From the NCBI RefSeq assembly GCF_048569485.1, contig NW_027442056.1:124001-188000 (forward strand): 64,000 nucleotides of DNA, written 5' to 3'. The DNA comes from Anomaloglossus baeobatrachus. Taxonomy: Eukaryota; Chordata; Amphibia; Anura; Aromobatidae. Position numbers and translations under genes: made by a program. Shown here piece by piece: positions 1-11,107 of this stretch (within the stretch, counting starts at the first letter, position 1; every line of letters starts with the position of its first letter). The notes under the pieces were generated by a model. It did no database searches and was not told the DNA's origin. It saw only the letters and a list, made by a program, of their open reading frames with translations.

Positions 1-272
1 TTTCCCGGGTGGTAGGGGGATGACAGGAGAAGGGAAGCGGGTGGTGAGAAAGGTACAGAGGGCAGGGTTTGGGGGCTGGGAAGGAAAGGGAAAAGATTAG
101 GGTTTGGGGATGATGAAAGGGCTTTCTACGGGTAAGGATGGCAAAGGGTGGCAGTGACGGAAAGTCAGGCAACCTGTCCTGTCCGTCTTTTTGTATCGTG
201 AATTGGAAAGACTGCAAGGGGGAGGGGAGTTGCTTGCGCCCTAAAGGAGGAGTTATTCAGATTCATTGCAGT

Positions 273-289
273 GGGCGGCGGCTGCAAAA
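273..289 (+). promoter_or_regulatory. Candidate distal element: GC box and octamer-like site
   Basis: GGGCGG lies at 273-278 (-183 to -178 from the U2 start) and is followed at 282-289 by CTGCAAAA, which matches the reverse octamer ATGCAAAT at 6 of 8 positions. Vertebrate snRNA genes carry a distal sequence element about 200 bp upstream, commonly with octamer, Sp1 and SPH/Staf sites. Position and content fit, but the octamer match is poor and no clear Staf site was seen. The same block recurs at the same offset in every unit; the unit of copy 2 has the GC box changed to GGGTGG (T at 1584). Confidence 0.4.
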
Positions 290-377
290 CGCACCATTCT
301 TCTTGTTTTTGCTCTGCAAAGCAGCCTTTTCAAGGGTTGGCTTGGGTGACAAAATGTCTTGTGTAGGCGTGGGTTTG

Positions 378-400
378 TCTCCCTCTCGCTCTCTCTCCCT
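378..400 (+). repeat. Pyrimidine (CT-rich) tract before the PSE
   Basis: A 23-nt stretch of C and T broken by a single G, at -78 to -56 from the U2 start and running into the PSE-like box. It is present in every unit at the same offset. Human RNU2 units also contain a CT-rich microsatellite, but this tract is short and imperfect, and no length variation was seen between units. Confidence 0.6.
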
Positions 401-413
401 AAGATGTGTCCGG
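394..413 (+). promoter_or_regulatory. Proximal sequence element (PSE) of U2
   Basis: The block centred on TCTCCCTAAGATGTGTCC lies at about -62 to -43, where the SNAPc-binding PSE of vertebrate snRNA genes is expected, and resembles the loose PSE consensus. There is no TATA box near -25, which is the pol II rather than pol III configuration. It recurs at the same offset before every U2 start, including the four interrupted genes. The only change noticed is C to T at 40538, before copy 31. The boundaries are inferred from spacing. Confidence 0.65.
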
Positions 414-455
414 CATAGGCCAGGGTGCCACTCGAGGCCCAAACCAATTCTGGTT

Positions 456-643
456 ATCGCTTCTCGGCCTTTTGGCTAAGATCAAGTGTAGTATCTGTTC
501 TTATCAGTTTAATATCTGATACGTCCCCTATCTGGGGACCATATATTAAATGGATTTTTAGAACAGGGAGATGGAAAAAGAGCTTGCTCTGTCCACTCCA
601 CGCATTGACCTGGTATTGCAGTACCTCCAGGAACGGTGCACCC
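456..643 (+). ncRNA. U2 snRNA, copy 1
   Basis: RNA component of the U2 snRNP, which pairs with the intron branch site in the nucleus and activates splicing. Visible landmarks: the conserved 5' end starting ATCGCTTCTC; stem-loop I (GGCC-UUUU-GGCU, nt 11-22); the branch-point recognition sequence GTAGTA at nt 33-38; stem-loop IIa and a perfect GUCCCC/GGGGAC stem-loop IIb; the Sm site ATTTTTAG at 554-561 (nt 99-106); and stem-loops III and IV ending in GGTGCACCC. Length 188 nt as in other vertebrates; the mature 3' end may lie a few nt away. PSE at 394-413 and 3' box at 656-670. Unless stated otherwise, the other copies are identical to this one. Confidence 0.98.
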
Positions 644-655
644 CTTCTTAACCCA

Positions 656-670
656 GTTTCCAAAAGCAGA
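656..670 (+). promoter_or_regulatory. snRNA 3' box
   Basis: GTTTCCAAAAGCAGA fits the vertebrate 3' box consensus GTTT-N(0-3)-AAARNNAGA and begins 13 nt after the U2 coding end. It directs Integrator-dependent 3' processing of pol II snRNA precursors. It recurs 200-214 nt after every U2 start, and after the 3' part of each interrupted gene. Confidence 0.88.
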
Positions 671-1701
671 ACTCGATTCACCTGATTCATATTAGCCCGA
701 TTAGCGAATTGAAATGAATTTTTATCTAACACACTTTTTACTTGCTTTATTCATCCAAATAGCAAACTCATCACCACTCAACTTCACCAACTCTGCTATG
801 TCCCGTGCAGTATCTTGTTGTCAGTCTAATCTAGATCATGTGTAATTGAATGGAATAGATCCCTTTTGGACAAAGTGGAGTCAGATGCTGCAGTGACCAC
901 AGGTGTGAGAGGATCTACAATTGGCATCTGGTGTTATCTCTCTGCTTCCACTCCAAATAAAGTTACCTGTTGTTACCTGAACGTCAAATACTAAGAATGG
1001 GCGGCCTATGAAAGAATTAGTACTTTCATTAAGTATACTAAACCGGCTAATTGGGAATAGACAAACTGTAAAAAGCCCTCTGAGAAAGCCCCTCTCTAAC
1101 CTTTGTTAGTAAGCTTTTCTGTAGCCTGCCTGTTGATGTATTTTCGGTTTGAACAGTGCACAACATGAAGAGACGGAACACTGGCGGCTTGTCACAATGC
1201 CCCCCGATGACATCACAATAGCGCTGCTGCCTAGAAAACAAGCTGCGCAGAAGAAGTTGTTCTTTGGGTGGGAGGGTGGGCTAGTGGAAGGAGGGGGCAA
1301 TCTCTTTTTTTCCCGGGTGGTAGGGGGATGACAGGAGAAGGGAAGCGGGTGGTGAGAAAGGTACAGAGGGCAGGGTTTGGGGGCTGGGAAGGAAAGGGAA
1401 AAGATTAGGGTTTGGGGATGATGAAAGGGCTTTCTACGGGTAAGGATGGCAAAGGGTGGCAGTGACGGAAAGTCAGGCAACCTGTCCTGTCCGTCTTTTT
1501 GTATCGTGAATTGGAAAGACTGCAAGGGGGAGGGGAGTTGCTTGCGCCCTAAAGGAGGAGTTATTCAGATTCATTGCAGTGGGTGGCGGCTGCAAAACGC
1601 ACCATTCTTCTTGTTTTTGCTCTGCAAAGCAGCCTTTTCAAGGGTTGGCTTGGGTGACAAAATGTCTTGTGTAGGCGTGGGTTTGTCTCCCTCTCGCTCT
1701 C
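671..1701 (+). other. Representative intergenic spacer (copies 1 to 2)
   Basis: From 671 to about 1255 the sequence is AT-rich to mixed, with no RNA gene or domain I recognise. Minor elements include AATAAA at 956-961 and a CRE-like TGACATCA at 1208-1215. From about 1262 to 1440 it becomes G-rich and purine-rich on the U2 strand. It then runs into the promoter region. All other spacers are copies of this one. Single-base changes noticed: 6333, 10368 (which alters the CRE-like site), 19683, 29589, 33399, 41493, 48911, 49095 and 49584. Confidence 0.85.
1266..1280 (+). other. G-quadruplex motif, one per unit
   Basis: GGGTGGGAGGGTGGG is four G3 runs with single-nucleotide loops, a very strong canonical quadruplex motif. 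It lies at -498 to -484 from the next U2 start and is repeated at that offset in each full unit. It opens the G-rich section that extends to about 1440 (TAGGGGGATG, GGGTTTGGGGG and similar runs). Folding and function are not shown by sequence alone. Confidence 0.8.
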
Positions 1702-1763
1702 TCTCCCTAAGATGTGTCCGGCATAGGCCAGGGTGCCACTCGAGGCCCAAACCAATTCTGGTT

Positions 1764-1951
1764 ATCGCTTCTCGGCCTTTTGGCTAAGATCAAGTGTAGT
1801 ATCTGTTCTTATCAGTTTAATATCTGATACGTCCCCTATCTGGGGACCATATATTAAATGGATTTTTAGAACAGGGAGATGGAAAAAGAGCTTGCTCTGT
1901 CCACTCCACGCATTGACCTGGTATTGCAGTACCTCCAGGAACGGTGCACCC
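1764..1951 (+). ncRNA. U2 snRNA, copy 2
   Basis: Consensus U2. PSE 1702-1721, 3' box 1964-1978. The GC box of this unit is altered (T at 1584, -180). Confidence 0.98.
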
Positions 1952-3071
1952 CTTCTTAACCCAGTTTCCAAAAGCAGAACTCGATTCACCTGATTCATAT
2001 TAGCCCGATTAGCGAATTGAAATGAATTTTTATCTAACACACTTTTTACTTGCTTTATTCATCCAAATAGCAAACTCATCACCACTCAACTTCACCAACT
2101 CTGCTATGTCCCGTGCAGTATCTTGTTGTCAGTCTAATCTAGATCATGTGTAATTGAATGGAATAGATCCCTTTTGGACAAAGTGGAGTCAGATGCTGCA
2201 GTGACCACAGGTGTGAGAGGATCTACAATTGGCATCTGGTGTTATCTCTCTGCTTCCACTCCAAATAAAGTTACCTGTTGTTACCTGAACGTCAAATACT
2301 AAGAATGGGCGGCCTATGAAAGAATTAGTACTTTCATTAAGTATACTAAACCGGCTAATTGGGAATAGACAAACTGTAAAAAGCCCTCTGAGAAAGCCCC
2401 TCTCTAACCTTTGTTAGTAAGCTTTTCTGTAGCCTGCCTGTTGATGTATTTTCGGTTTGAACAGTGCACAACATGAAGAGACGGAACACTGGCGGCTTGT
2501 CACAATGCCCCCCGATGACATCACAATAGCGCTGCTGCCTAGAAAACAAGCTGCGCAGAAGAAGTTGTTCTTTGGGTGGGAGGGTGGGCTAGTGGAAGGA
2601 GGGGGCAATCTCTTTTTTTCCCGGGTGGTAGGGGGATGACAGGAGAAGGGAAGCGGGTGGTGAGAAAGGTACAGAGGGCAGGGTTTGGGGGCTGGGAAGG
2701 AAAGGGAAAAGATTAGGGTTTGGGGATGATGAAAGGGCTTTCTACGGGTAAGGATGGCAAAGGGTGGCAGTGACGGAAAGTCAGGCAACCTGTCCTGTCC
2801 GTCTTTTTGTATCGTGAATTGGAAAGACTGCAAGGGGGAGGGGAGTTGCTTGCGCCCTAAAGGAGGAGTTATTCAGATTCATTGCAGTGGGCGGCGGCTG
2901 CAAAACGCACCATTCTTCTTGTTTTTGCTCTGCAAAGCAGCCTTTTCAAGGGTTGGCTTGGGTGACAAAATGTCTTGTGTAGGCGTGGGTTTGTCTCCCT
3001 CTCGCTCTCTCTCCCTAAGATGTGTCCGGCATAGGCCAGGGTGCCACTCGAGGCCCAAACCAATTCTGGTT

Positions 3072-3259
3072 ATCGCTTCTCGGCCTTTTGGCTAAGATCA
3101 AGTGTAGTATCTGTTCTTATCAGTTTAATATCTGATACGTCCCCTATCTGGGGACCATATATTAAATGGATTTTTAGAACAGTGAGATGGAAAAAGAGCT
3201 TGCTCTGTCCACTCCACGCATTGACCTGGTATTGCAGTACCTCCAGGAACGGTGCACCC
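3072..3259 (+). ncRNA. U2 snRNA, copy 3 (G112T)
   Basis: One private change, G to T at 3183 (U2 nt 112), six bases after the Sm site and near the start of stem-loop III. PSE 3010-3029, 3' box 3272-3286. The effect on function is unknown. Confidence 0.97.
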
Positions 3260-4379
3260 CTTCTTAACCCAGTTTCCAAAAGCAGAACTCGATTCACCTG
3301 ATTCATATTAGCCCGATTAGCGAATTGAAATGAATTTTTATCTAACACACTTTTTACTTGCTTTATTCATCCAAATAGCAAACTCATCACCACTCAACTT
3401 CACCAACTCTGCTATGTCCCGTGCAGTATCTTGTTGTCAGTCTAATCTAGATCATGTGTAATTGAATGGAATAGATCCCTTTTGGACAAAGTGGAGTCAG
3501 ATGCTGCAGTGACCACAGGTGTGAGAGGATCTACAATTGGCATCTGGTGTTATCTCTCTGCTTCCACTCCAAATAAAGTTACCTGTTGTTACCTGAACGT
3601 CAAATACTAAGAATGGGCGGCCTATGAAAGAATTAGTACTTTCATTAAGTATACTAAACCGGCTAATTGGGAATAGACAAACTGTAAAAAGCCCTCTGAG
3701 AAAGCCCCTCTCTAACCTTTGTTAGTAAGCTTTTCTGTAGCCTGCCTGTTGATGTATTTTCGGTTTGAACAGTGCACAACATGAAGAGACGGAACACTGG
3801 CGGCTTGTCACAATGCCCCCCGATGACATCACAATAGCGCTGCTGCCTAGAAAACAAGCTGCGCAGAAGAAGTTGTTCTTTGGGTGGGAGGGTGGGCTAG
3901 TGGAAGGAGGGGGCAATCTCTTTTTTTCCCGGGTGGTAGGGGGATGACAGGAGAAGGGAAGCGGGTGGTGAGAAAGGTACAGAGGGCAGGGTTTGGGGGC
4001 TGGGAAGGAAAGGGAAAAGATTAGGGTTTGGGGATGATGAAAGGGCTTTCTACGGGTAAGGATGGCAAAGGGTGGCAGTGACGGAAAGTCAGGCAACCTG
4101 TCCTGTCCGTCTTTTTGTATCGTGAATTGGAAAGACTGCAAGGGGGAGGGGAGTTGCTTGCGCCCTAAAGGAGGAGTTATTCAGATTCATTGCAGTGGGC
4201 GGCGGCTGCAAAACGCACCATTCTTCTTGTTTTTGCTCTGCAAAGCAGCCTTTTCAAGGGTTGGCTTGGGTGACAAAATGTCTTGTGTAGGCGTGGGTTT
4301 GTCTCCCTCTCGCTCTCTCTCCCTAAGATGTGTCCGGCATAGGCCAGGGTGCCACTCGAGGCCCAAACCAATTCTGGTT

Positions 4380-4567
4380 ATCGCTTCTCGGCCTTTTGGC
4401 TAAGATCAAGTGTAGTATCTGTTCTTATCAGTTTAATATCTGATACGTCCCCTATCTGGGGACCATATATTAAATGGATTTTTAGAACAGGGAGATGGAA
4501 AAAGAGCTTGCTCTGTCCACTCCACGCATTGACCTGGTATTGCAGTACCTCCAGGAACGGTGCACCC
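4380..4567 (+). ncRNA. U2 snRNA, copy 4
   Basis: Consensus U2. PSE 4318-4337, 3' box 4580-4594. Confidence 0.98.
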
Positions 4568-5687
4568 CTTCTTAACCCAGTTTCCAAAAGCAGAACTCGA
4601 TTCACCTGATTCATATTAGCCCGATTAGCGAATTGAAATGAATTTTTATCTAACACACTTTTTACTTGCTTTATTCATCCAAATAGCAAACTCATCACCA
4701 CTCAACTTCACCAACTCTGCTATGTCCCGTGCAGTATCTTGTTGTCAGTCTAATCTAGATCATGTGTAATTGAATGGAATAGATCCCTTTTGGACAAAGT
4801 GGAGTCAGATGCTGCAGTGACCACAGGTGTGAGAGGATCTACAATTGGCATCTGGTGTTATCTCTCTGCTTCCACTCCAAATAAAGTTACCTGTTGTTAC
4901 CTGAACGTCAAATACTAAGAATGGGCGGCCTATGAAAGAATTAGTACTTTCATTAAGTATACTAAACCGGCTAATTGGGAATAGACAAACTGTAAAAAGC
5001 CCTCTGAGAAAGCCCCTCTCTAACCTTTGTTAGTAAGCTTTTCTGTAGCCTGCCTGTTGATGTATTTTCGGTTTGAACAGTGCACAACATGAAGAGACGG
5101 AACACTGGCGGCTTGTCACAATGCCCCCCGATGACATCACAATAGCGCTGCTGCCTAGAAAACAAGCTGCGCAGAAGAAGTTGTTCTTTGGGTGGGAGGG
5201 TGGGCTAGTGGAAGGAGGGGGCAATCTCTTTTTTTCCCGGGTGGTAGGGGGATGACAGGAGAAGGGAAGCGGGTGGTGAGAAAGGTACAGAGGGCAGGGT
5301 TTGGGGGCTGGGAAGGAAAGGGAAAAGATTAGGGTTTGGGGATGATGAAAGGGCTTTCTACGGGTAAGGATGGCAAAGGGTGGCAGTGACGGAAAGTCAG
5401 GCAACCTGTCCTGTCCGTCTTTTTGTATCGTGAATTGGAAAGACTGCAAGGGGGAGGGGAGTTGCTTGCGCCCTAAAGGAGGAGTTATTCAGATTCATTG
5501 CAGTGGGCGGCGGCTGCAAAACGCACCATTCTTCTTGTTTTTGCTCTGCAAAGCAGCCTTTTCAAGGGTTGGCTTGGGTGACAAAATGTCTTGTGTAGGC
5601 GTGGGTTTGTCTCCCTCTCGCTCTCTCTCCCTAAGATGTGTCCGGCATAGGCCAGGGTGCCACTCGAGGCCCAAACCAATTCTGGTT

Positions 5688-5875
5688 ATCGCTTCTCGGC
5701 CTTTTGGCTAAGATCAAGTGTAGTATCTGTTCTTATCAGTTTAATATCTGATACGTCCCCTATCTGGGGACCATATATTAAATGGATTTTTAGAACAGGG
5801 AGATGGAAAAAGAGCTTGCTCTGTCCACTCCACGCATTGACCTGGTATTGCAGTACCTCCAGGAACGGTGCACCC
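5688..5875 (+). ncRNA. U2 snRNA, copy 5
   Basis: Consensus U2. PSE 5626-5645, 3' box 5888-5902. Confidence 0.98.
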
Positions 5876-6995
5876 CTTCTTAACCCAGTTTCCAAAAGCA
5901 GAACTCGATTCACCTGATTCATATTAGCCCGATTAGCGAATTGAAATGAATTTTTATCTAACACACTTTTTACTTGCTTTATTCATCCAAATAGCAAACT
6001 CATCACCACTCAACTTCACCAACTCTGCTATGTCCCGTGCAGTATCTTGTTGTCAGTCTAATCTAGATCATGTGTAATTGAATGGAATAGATCCCTTTTG
6101 GACAAAGTGGAGTCAGATGCTGCAGTGACCACAGGTGTGAGAGGATCTACAATTGGCATCTGGTGTTATCTCTCTGCTTCCACTCCAAATAAAGTTACCT
6201 GTTGTTACCTGAACGTCAAATACTAAGAATGGGCGGCCTATGAAAGAATTAGTACTTTCATTAAGTATACTAAACCGGCTAATTGGGAATAGACAAACTG
6301 TAAAAAGCCCTCTGAGAAAGCCCCTCTCTAACATTTGTTAGTAAGCTTTTCTGTAGCCTGCCTGTTGATGTATTTTCGGTTTGAACAGTGCACAACATGA
6401 AGAGACGGAACACTGGCGGCTTGTCACAATGCCCCCCGATGACATCACAATAGCGCTGCTGCCTAGAAAACAAGCTGCGCAGAAGAAGTTGTTCTTTGGG
6501 TGGGAGGGTGGGCTAGTGGAAGGAGGGGGCAATCTCTTTTTTTCCCGGGTGGTAGGGGGATGACAGGAGAAGGGAAGCGGGTGGTGAGAAAGGTACAGAG
6601 GGCAGGGTTTGGGGGCTGGGAAGGAAAGGGAAAAGATTAGGGTTTGGGGATGATGAAAGGGCTTTCTACGGGTAAGGATGGCAAAGGGTGGCAGTGACGG
6701 AAAGTCAGGCAACCTGTCCTGTCCGTCTTTTTGTATCGTGAATTGGAAAGACTGCAAGGGGGAGGGGAGTTGCTTGCGCCCTAAAGGAGGAGTTATTCAG
6801 ATTCATTGCAGTGGGCGGCGGCTGCAAAACGCACCATTCTTCTTGTTTTTGCTCTGCAAAGCAGCCTTTTCAAGGGTTGGCTTGGGTGACAAAATGTCTT
6901 GTGTAGGCGTGGGTTTGTCTCCCTCTCGCTCTCTCTCCCTAAGATGTGTCCGGCATAGGCCAGGGTGCCACTCGAGGCCCAAACCAATTCTGGTT

Positions 6996-7183
6996 ATCGC
7001 TTCTCGGCCTTTTGGCTAAGATCAAGTGTAGTATCTGTTCTTATCAGTTTAATATCTGATACGTCCCCTATCTGGGGACCATATATTAAATGGATTTTTA
7101 GAACAGGGAGATGGAAAAAGAGCTTGCTCTGTCCACTCCACGCATTGACCTGGTATTGCAGTACCTCCAGGAACGGTTCACCC
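6996..7183 (+). ncRNA. U2 snRNA, copy 6 (G183T)
   Basis: One private change, G to T at 7178 (U2 nt 183), in the GGTGCACC 3' segment. PSE 6934-6953, 3' box 7196-7210. The spacer before it carries a C to A change at 6333. Confidence 0.97.
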
Positions 7184-8303
7184 CTTCTTAACCCAGTTTC
7201 CAAAAGCAGAACTCGATTCACCTGATTCATATTAGCCCGATTAGCGAATTGAAATGAATTTTTATCTAACACACTTTTTACTTGCTTTATTCATCCAAAT
7301 AGCAAACTCATCACCACTCAACTTCACCAACTCTGCTATGTCCCGTGCAGTATCTTGTTGTCAGTCTAATCTAGATCATGTGTAATTGAATGGAATAGAT
7401 CCCTTTTGGACAAAGTGGAGTCAGATGCTGCAGTGACCACAGGTGTGAGAGGATCTACAATTGGCATCTGGTGTTATCTCTCTGCTTCCACTCCAAATAA
7501 AGTTACCTGTTGTTACCTGAACGTCAAATACTAAGAATGGGCGGCCTATGAAAGAATTAGTACTTTCATTAAGTATACTAAACCGGCTAATTGGGAATAG
7601 ACAAACTGTAAAAAGCCCTCTGAGAAAGCCCCTCTCTAACCTTTGTTAGTAAGCTTTTCTGTAGCCTGCCTGTTGATGTATTTTCGGTTTGAACAGTGCA
7701 CAACATGAAGAGACGGAACACTGGCGGCTTGTCACAATGCCCCCCGATGACATCACAATAGCGCTGCTGCCTAGAAAACAAGCTGCGCAGAAGAAGTTGT
7801 TCTTTGGGTGGGAGGGTGGGCTAGTGGAAGGAGGGGGCAATCTCTTTTTTTCCCGGGTGGTAGGGGGATGACAGGAGAAGGGAAGCGGGTGGTGAGAAAG
7901 GTACAGAGGGCAGGGTTTGGGGGCTGGGAAGGAAAGGGAAAAGATTAGGGTTTGGGGATGATGAAAGGGCTTTCTACGGGTAAGGATGGCAAAGGGTGGC
8001 AGTGACGGAAAGTCAGGCAACCTGTCCTGTCCGTCTTTTTGTATCGTGAATTGGAAAGACTGCAAGGGGGAGGGGAGTTGCTTGCGCCCTAAAGGAGGAG
8101 TTATTCAGATTCATTGCAGTGGGCGGCGGCTGCAAAACGCACCATTCTTCTTGTTTTTGCTCTGCAAAGCAGCCTTTTCAAGGGTTGGCTTGGGTGACAA
8201 AATGTCTTGTGTAGGCGTGGGTTTGTCTCCCTCTCGCTCTCTCTCCCTAAGATGTGTCCGGCATAGGCCAGGGTGCCACTCGAGGCCCAAACCAATTCTG
8301 GTT

Positions 8304-8491
8304 ATCGCTTCTCGGCCTTTTGGCTAAGATCAAGTGTAGTATCTGTTCTTATCAGTTTAATATCTGATACGTCCCCTATCTGGGGACCATATATTAAATG
8401 GATTTTTAGAACAGGGAGATGGAAAAAGAGCTTGCTCTGTCCACTCCACGCATTGACCTGGTATTGCAGTACCTCCAGGAACGGTGCACCC
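8304..8491 (+). ncRNA. U2 snRNA, copy 7
   Basis: Consensus U2. PSE 8242-8261, 3' box 8504-8518. Confidence 0.98.
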
Positions 8492-9611
8492 CTTCTTAAC
8501 CCAGTTTCCAAAAGCAGAACTCGATTCACCTGATTCATATTAGCCCGATTAGCGAATTGAAATGAATTTTTATCTAACACACTTTTTACTTGCTTTATTC
8601 ATCCAAATAGCAAACTCATCACCACTCAACTTCACCAACTCTGCTATGTCCCGTGCAGTATCTTGTTGTCAGTCTAATCTAGATCATGTGTAATTGAATG
8701 GAATAGATCCCTTTTGGACAAAGTGGAGTCAGATGCTGCAGTGACCACAGGTGTGAGAGGATCTACAATTGGCATCTGGTGTTATCTCTCTGCTTCCACT
8801 CCAAATAAAGTTACCTGTTGTTACCTGAACGTCAAATACTAAGAATGGGCGGCCTATGAAAGAATTAGTACTTTCATTAAGTATACTAAACCGGCTAATT
8901 GGGAATAGACAAACTGTAAAAAGCCCTCTGAGAAAGCCCCTCTCTAACCTTTGTTAGTAAGCTTTTCTGTAGCCTGCCTGTTGATGTATTTTCGGTTTGA
9001 ACAGTGCACAACATGAAGAGACGGAACACTGGCGGCTTGTCACAATGCCCCCCGATGACATCACAATAGCGCTGCTGCCTAGAAAACAAGCTGCGCAGAA
9101 GAAGTTGTTCTTTGGGTGGGAGGGTGGGCTAGTGGAAGGAGGGGGCAATCTCTTTTTTTCCCGGGTGGTAGGGGGATGACAGGAGAAGGGAAGCGGGTGG
9201 TGAGAAAGGTACAGAGGGCAGGGTTTGGGGGCTGGGAAGGAAAGGGAAAAGATTAGGGTTTGGGGATGATGAAAGGGCTTTCTACGGGTAAGGATGGCAA
9301 AGGGTGGCAGTGACGGAAAGTCAGGCAACCTGTCCTGTCCGTCTTTTTGTATCGTGAATTGGAAAGACTGCAAGGGGGAGGGGAGTTGCTTGCGCCCTAA
9401 AGGAGGAGTTATTCAGATTCATTGCAGTGGGCGGCGGCTGCAAAACGCACCATTCTTCTTGTTTTTGCTCTGCAAAGCAGCCTTTTCAAGGGTTGGCTTG
9501 GGTGACAAAATGTCTTGTGTAGGCGTGGGTTTGTCTCCCTCTCGCTCTCTCTCCCTAAGATGTGTCCGGCATAGGCCAGGGTGCCACTCGAGGCCCAAAC
9601 CAATTCTGGTT

Positions 9612-9799
9612 ATCGCTTCTCGGCCTTTTGGCTAAGATCAAGTGTAGTATCTGTTCTTATCAGTTTAATATCTGATACGTCCCCTATCTGGGGACCATAT
9701 ATTAAATGGATTTTTAGAACAGGGAGATGGAAAAAGAGCTTGCTCTGTCCACTCCACGCATTGACCTGGTATTGCAGTACCTCCAGGAACGGTGCACCC
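9612..9799 (+). ncRNA. U2 snRNA, copy 8
   Basis: Consensus U2. PSE 9550-9569, 3' box 9812-9826. Confidence 0.98.
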
Positions 9800-10919
9800 C
9801 TTCTTAACCCAGTTTCCAAAAGCAGAACTCGATTCACCTGATTCATATTAGCCCGATTAGCGAATTGAAATGAATTTTTATCTAACACACTTTTTACTTG
9901 CTTTATTCATCCAAATAGCAAACTCATCACCACTCAACTTCACCAACTCTGCTATGTCCCGTGCAGTATCTTGTTGTCAGTCTAATCTAGATCATGTGTA
10001 ATTGAATGGAATAGATCCCTTTTGGACAAAGTGGAGTCAGATGCTGCAGTGACCACAGGTGTGAGAGGATCTACAATTGGCATCTGGTGTTATCTCTCTG
10101 CTTCCACTCCAAATAAAGTTACCTGTTGTTACCTGAACGTCAAATACTAAGAATGGGCGGCCTATGAAAGAATTAGTACTTTCATTAAGTATACTAAACC
10201 GGCTAATTGGGAATAGACAAACTGTAAAAAGCCCTCTGAGAAAGCCCCTCTCTAACCTTTGTTAGTAAGCTTTTCTGTAGCCTGCCTGTTGATGTATTTT
10301 CGGTTTGAACAGTGCACAACATGAAGAGACGGAACACTGGCGGCTTGTCACAATGCCCCCCGATGACCTCACAATAGCGCTGCTGCCTAGAAAACAAGCT
10401 GCGCAGAAGAAGTTGTTCTTTGGGTGGGAGGGTGGGCTAGTGGAAGGAGGGGGCAATCTCTTTTTTTCCCGGGTGGTAGGGGGATGACAGGAGAAGGGAA
10501 GCGGGTGGTGAGAAAGGTACAGAGGGCAGGGTTTGGGGGCTGGGAAGGAAAGGGAAAAGATTAGGGTTTGGGGATGATGAAAGGGCTTTCTACGGGTAAG
10601 GATGGCAAAGGGTGGCAGTGACGGAAAGTCAGGCAACCTGTCCTGTCCGTCTTTTTGTATCGTGAATTGGAAAGACTGCAAGGGGGAGGGGAGTTGCTTG
10701 CGCCCTAAAGGAGGAGTTATTCAGATTCATTGCAGTGGGCGGCGGCTGCAAAACGCACCATTCTTCTTGTTTTTGCTCTGCAAAGCAGCCTTTTCAAGGG
10801 TTGGCTTGGGTGACAAAATGTCTTGTGTAGGCGTGGGTTTGTCTCCCTCTCGCTCTCTCTCCCTAAGATGTGTCCGGCATAGGCCAGGGTGCCACTCGAG
10901 GCCCAAACCAATTCTGGTT

Positions 10920-11107
10920 ATCGCTTCTCGGCCTTTTGGCTAAGATCAAGTGTAGTATCTGTTCTTATCAGTTTAATATCTGATACGTCCCCTATCTGGG
11001 GACCATATATTAAATGGATTTTTAGAACAGGGAGATGGAAAAAGAGCTTGCTCTGTCCACTCCACGCATTGACCTGGTATTGCAGTACCTCCAGGAACGG
11101 TGCACCC
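10920..11107 (+). ncRNA. U2 snRNA, copy 9
   Basis: Consensus U2. PSE 10858-10877, 3' box 11120-11134. The upstream spacer has A to C at 10368, in the CRE-like site. Confidence 0.98.

Larger units (their letters stand above)
1..455 (+). other. Partial spacer and promoter of U2 copy 1
   Basis: This is the 3' 455 bp of a spacer. It begins inside the G-rich section and runs through the GC box (273-278), a pyrimidine tract (378-400) and the PSE-like box (394-413) to the U2 start at 456. No gene is seen in it. Confidence 0.9.

Noticed and set aside
138-479. 113-codon open frame on the plus strand, repeated in every unit
   Set aside because: It overlaps the snRNA promoter and the first bases of U2; a chance frame in non-coding DNA.
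956-961. AATAAA polyadenylation signal in the spacer
   Set aside because: A six-base match in AT-rich DNA, with no associated transcript structure or coding region.
1208-1215. CRE-like TGACATCA as a U2 enhancer
   Set aside because: It is about 550 bp upstream of U2, well outside the usual distal element, and one mismatch from a CRE; too weak to call.
1405-1417. TTAGGGTTTGGGG as a telomere-like repeat
   Set aside because: A single non-iterated occurrence per unit within a generally G-rich section.
1106-1525. 139-codon open frame on the minus strand, repeated in every unit
   Set aside because: Low-complexity proline/serine-rich translation caused by the G-rich spacer strand. It exists only because the unit is repeated; no domain is visible.
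644-1701. A second RNA gene (5S rRNA, U1, U5, U6 or tRNA) within the spacer
   Set aside because: No recognisable 5S box C, U6 or U1 5' end, Sm site with flanking hairpins, or tRNA fold was found on either strand by eye.
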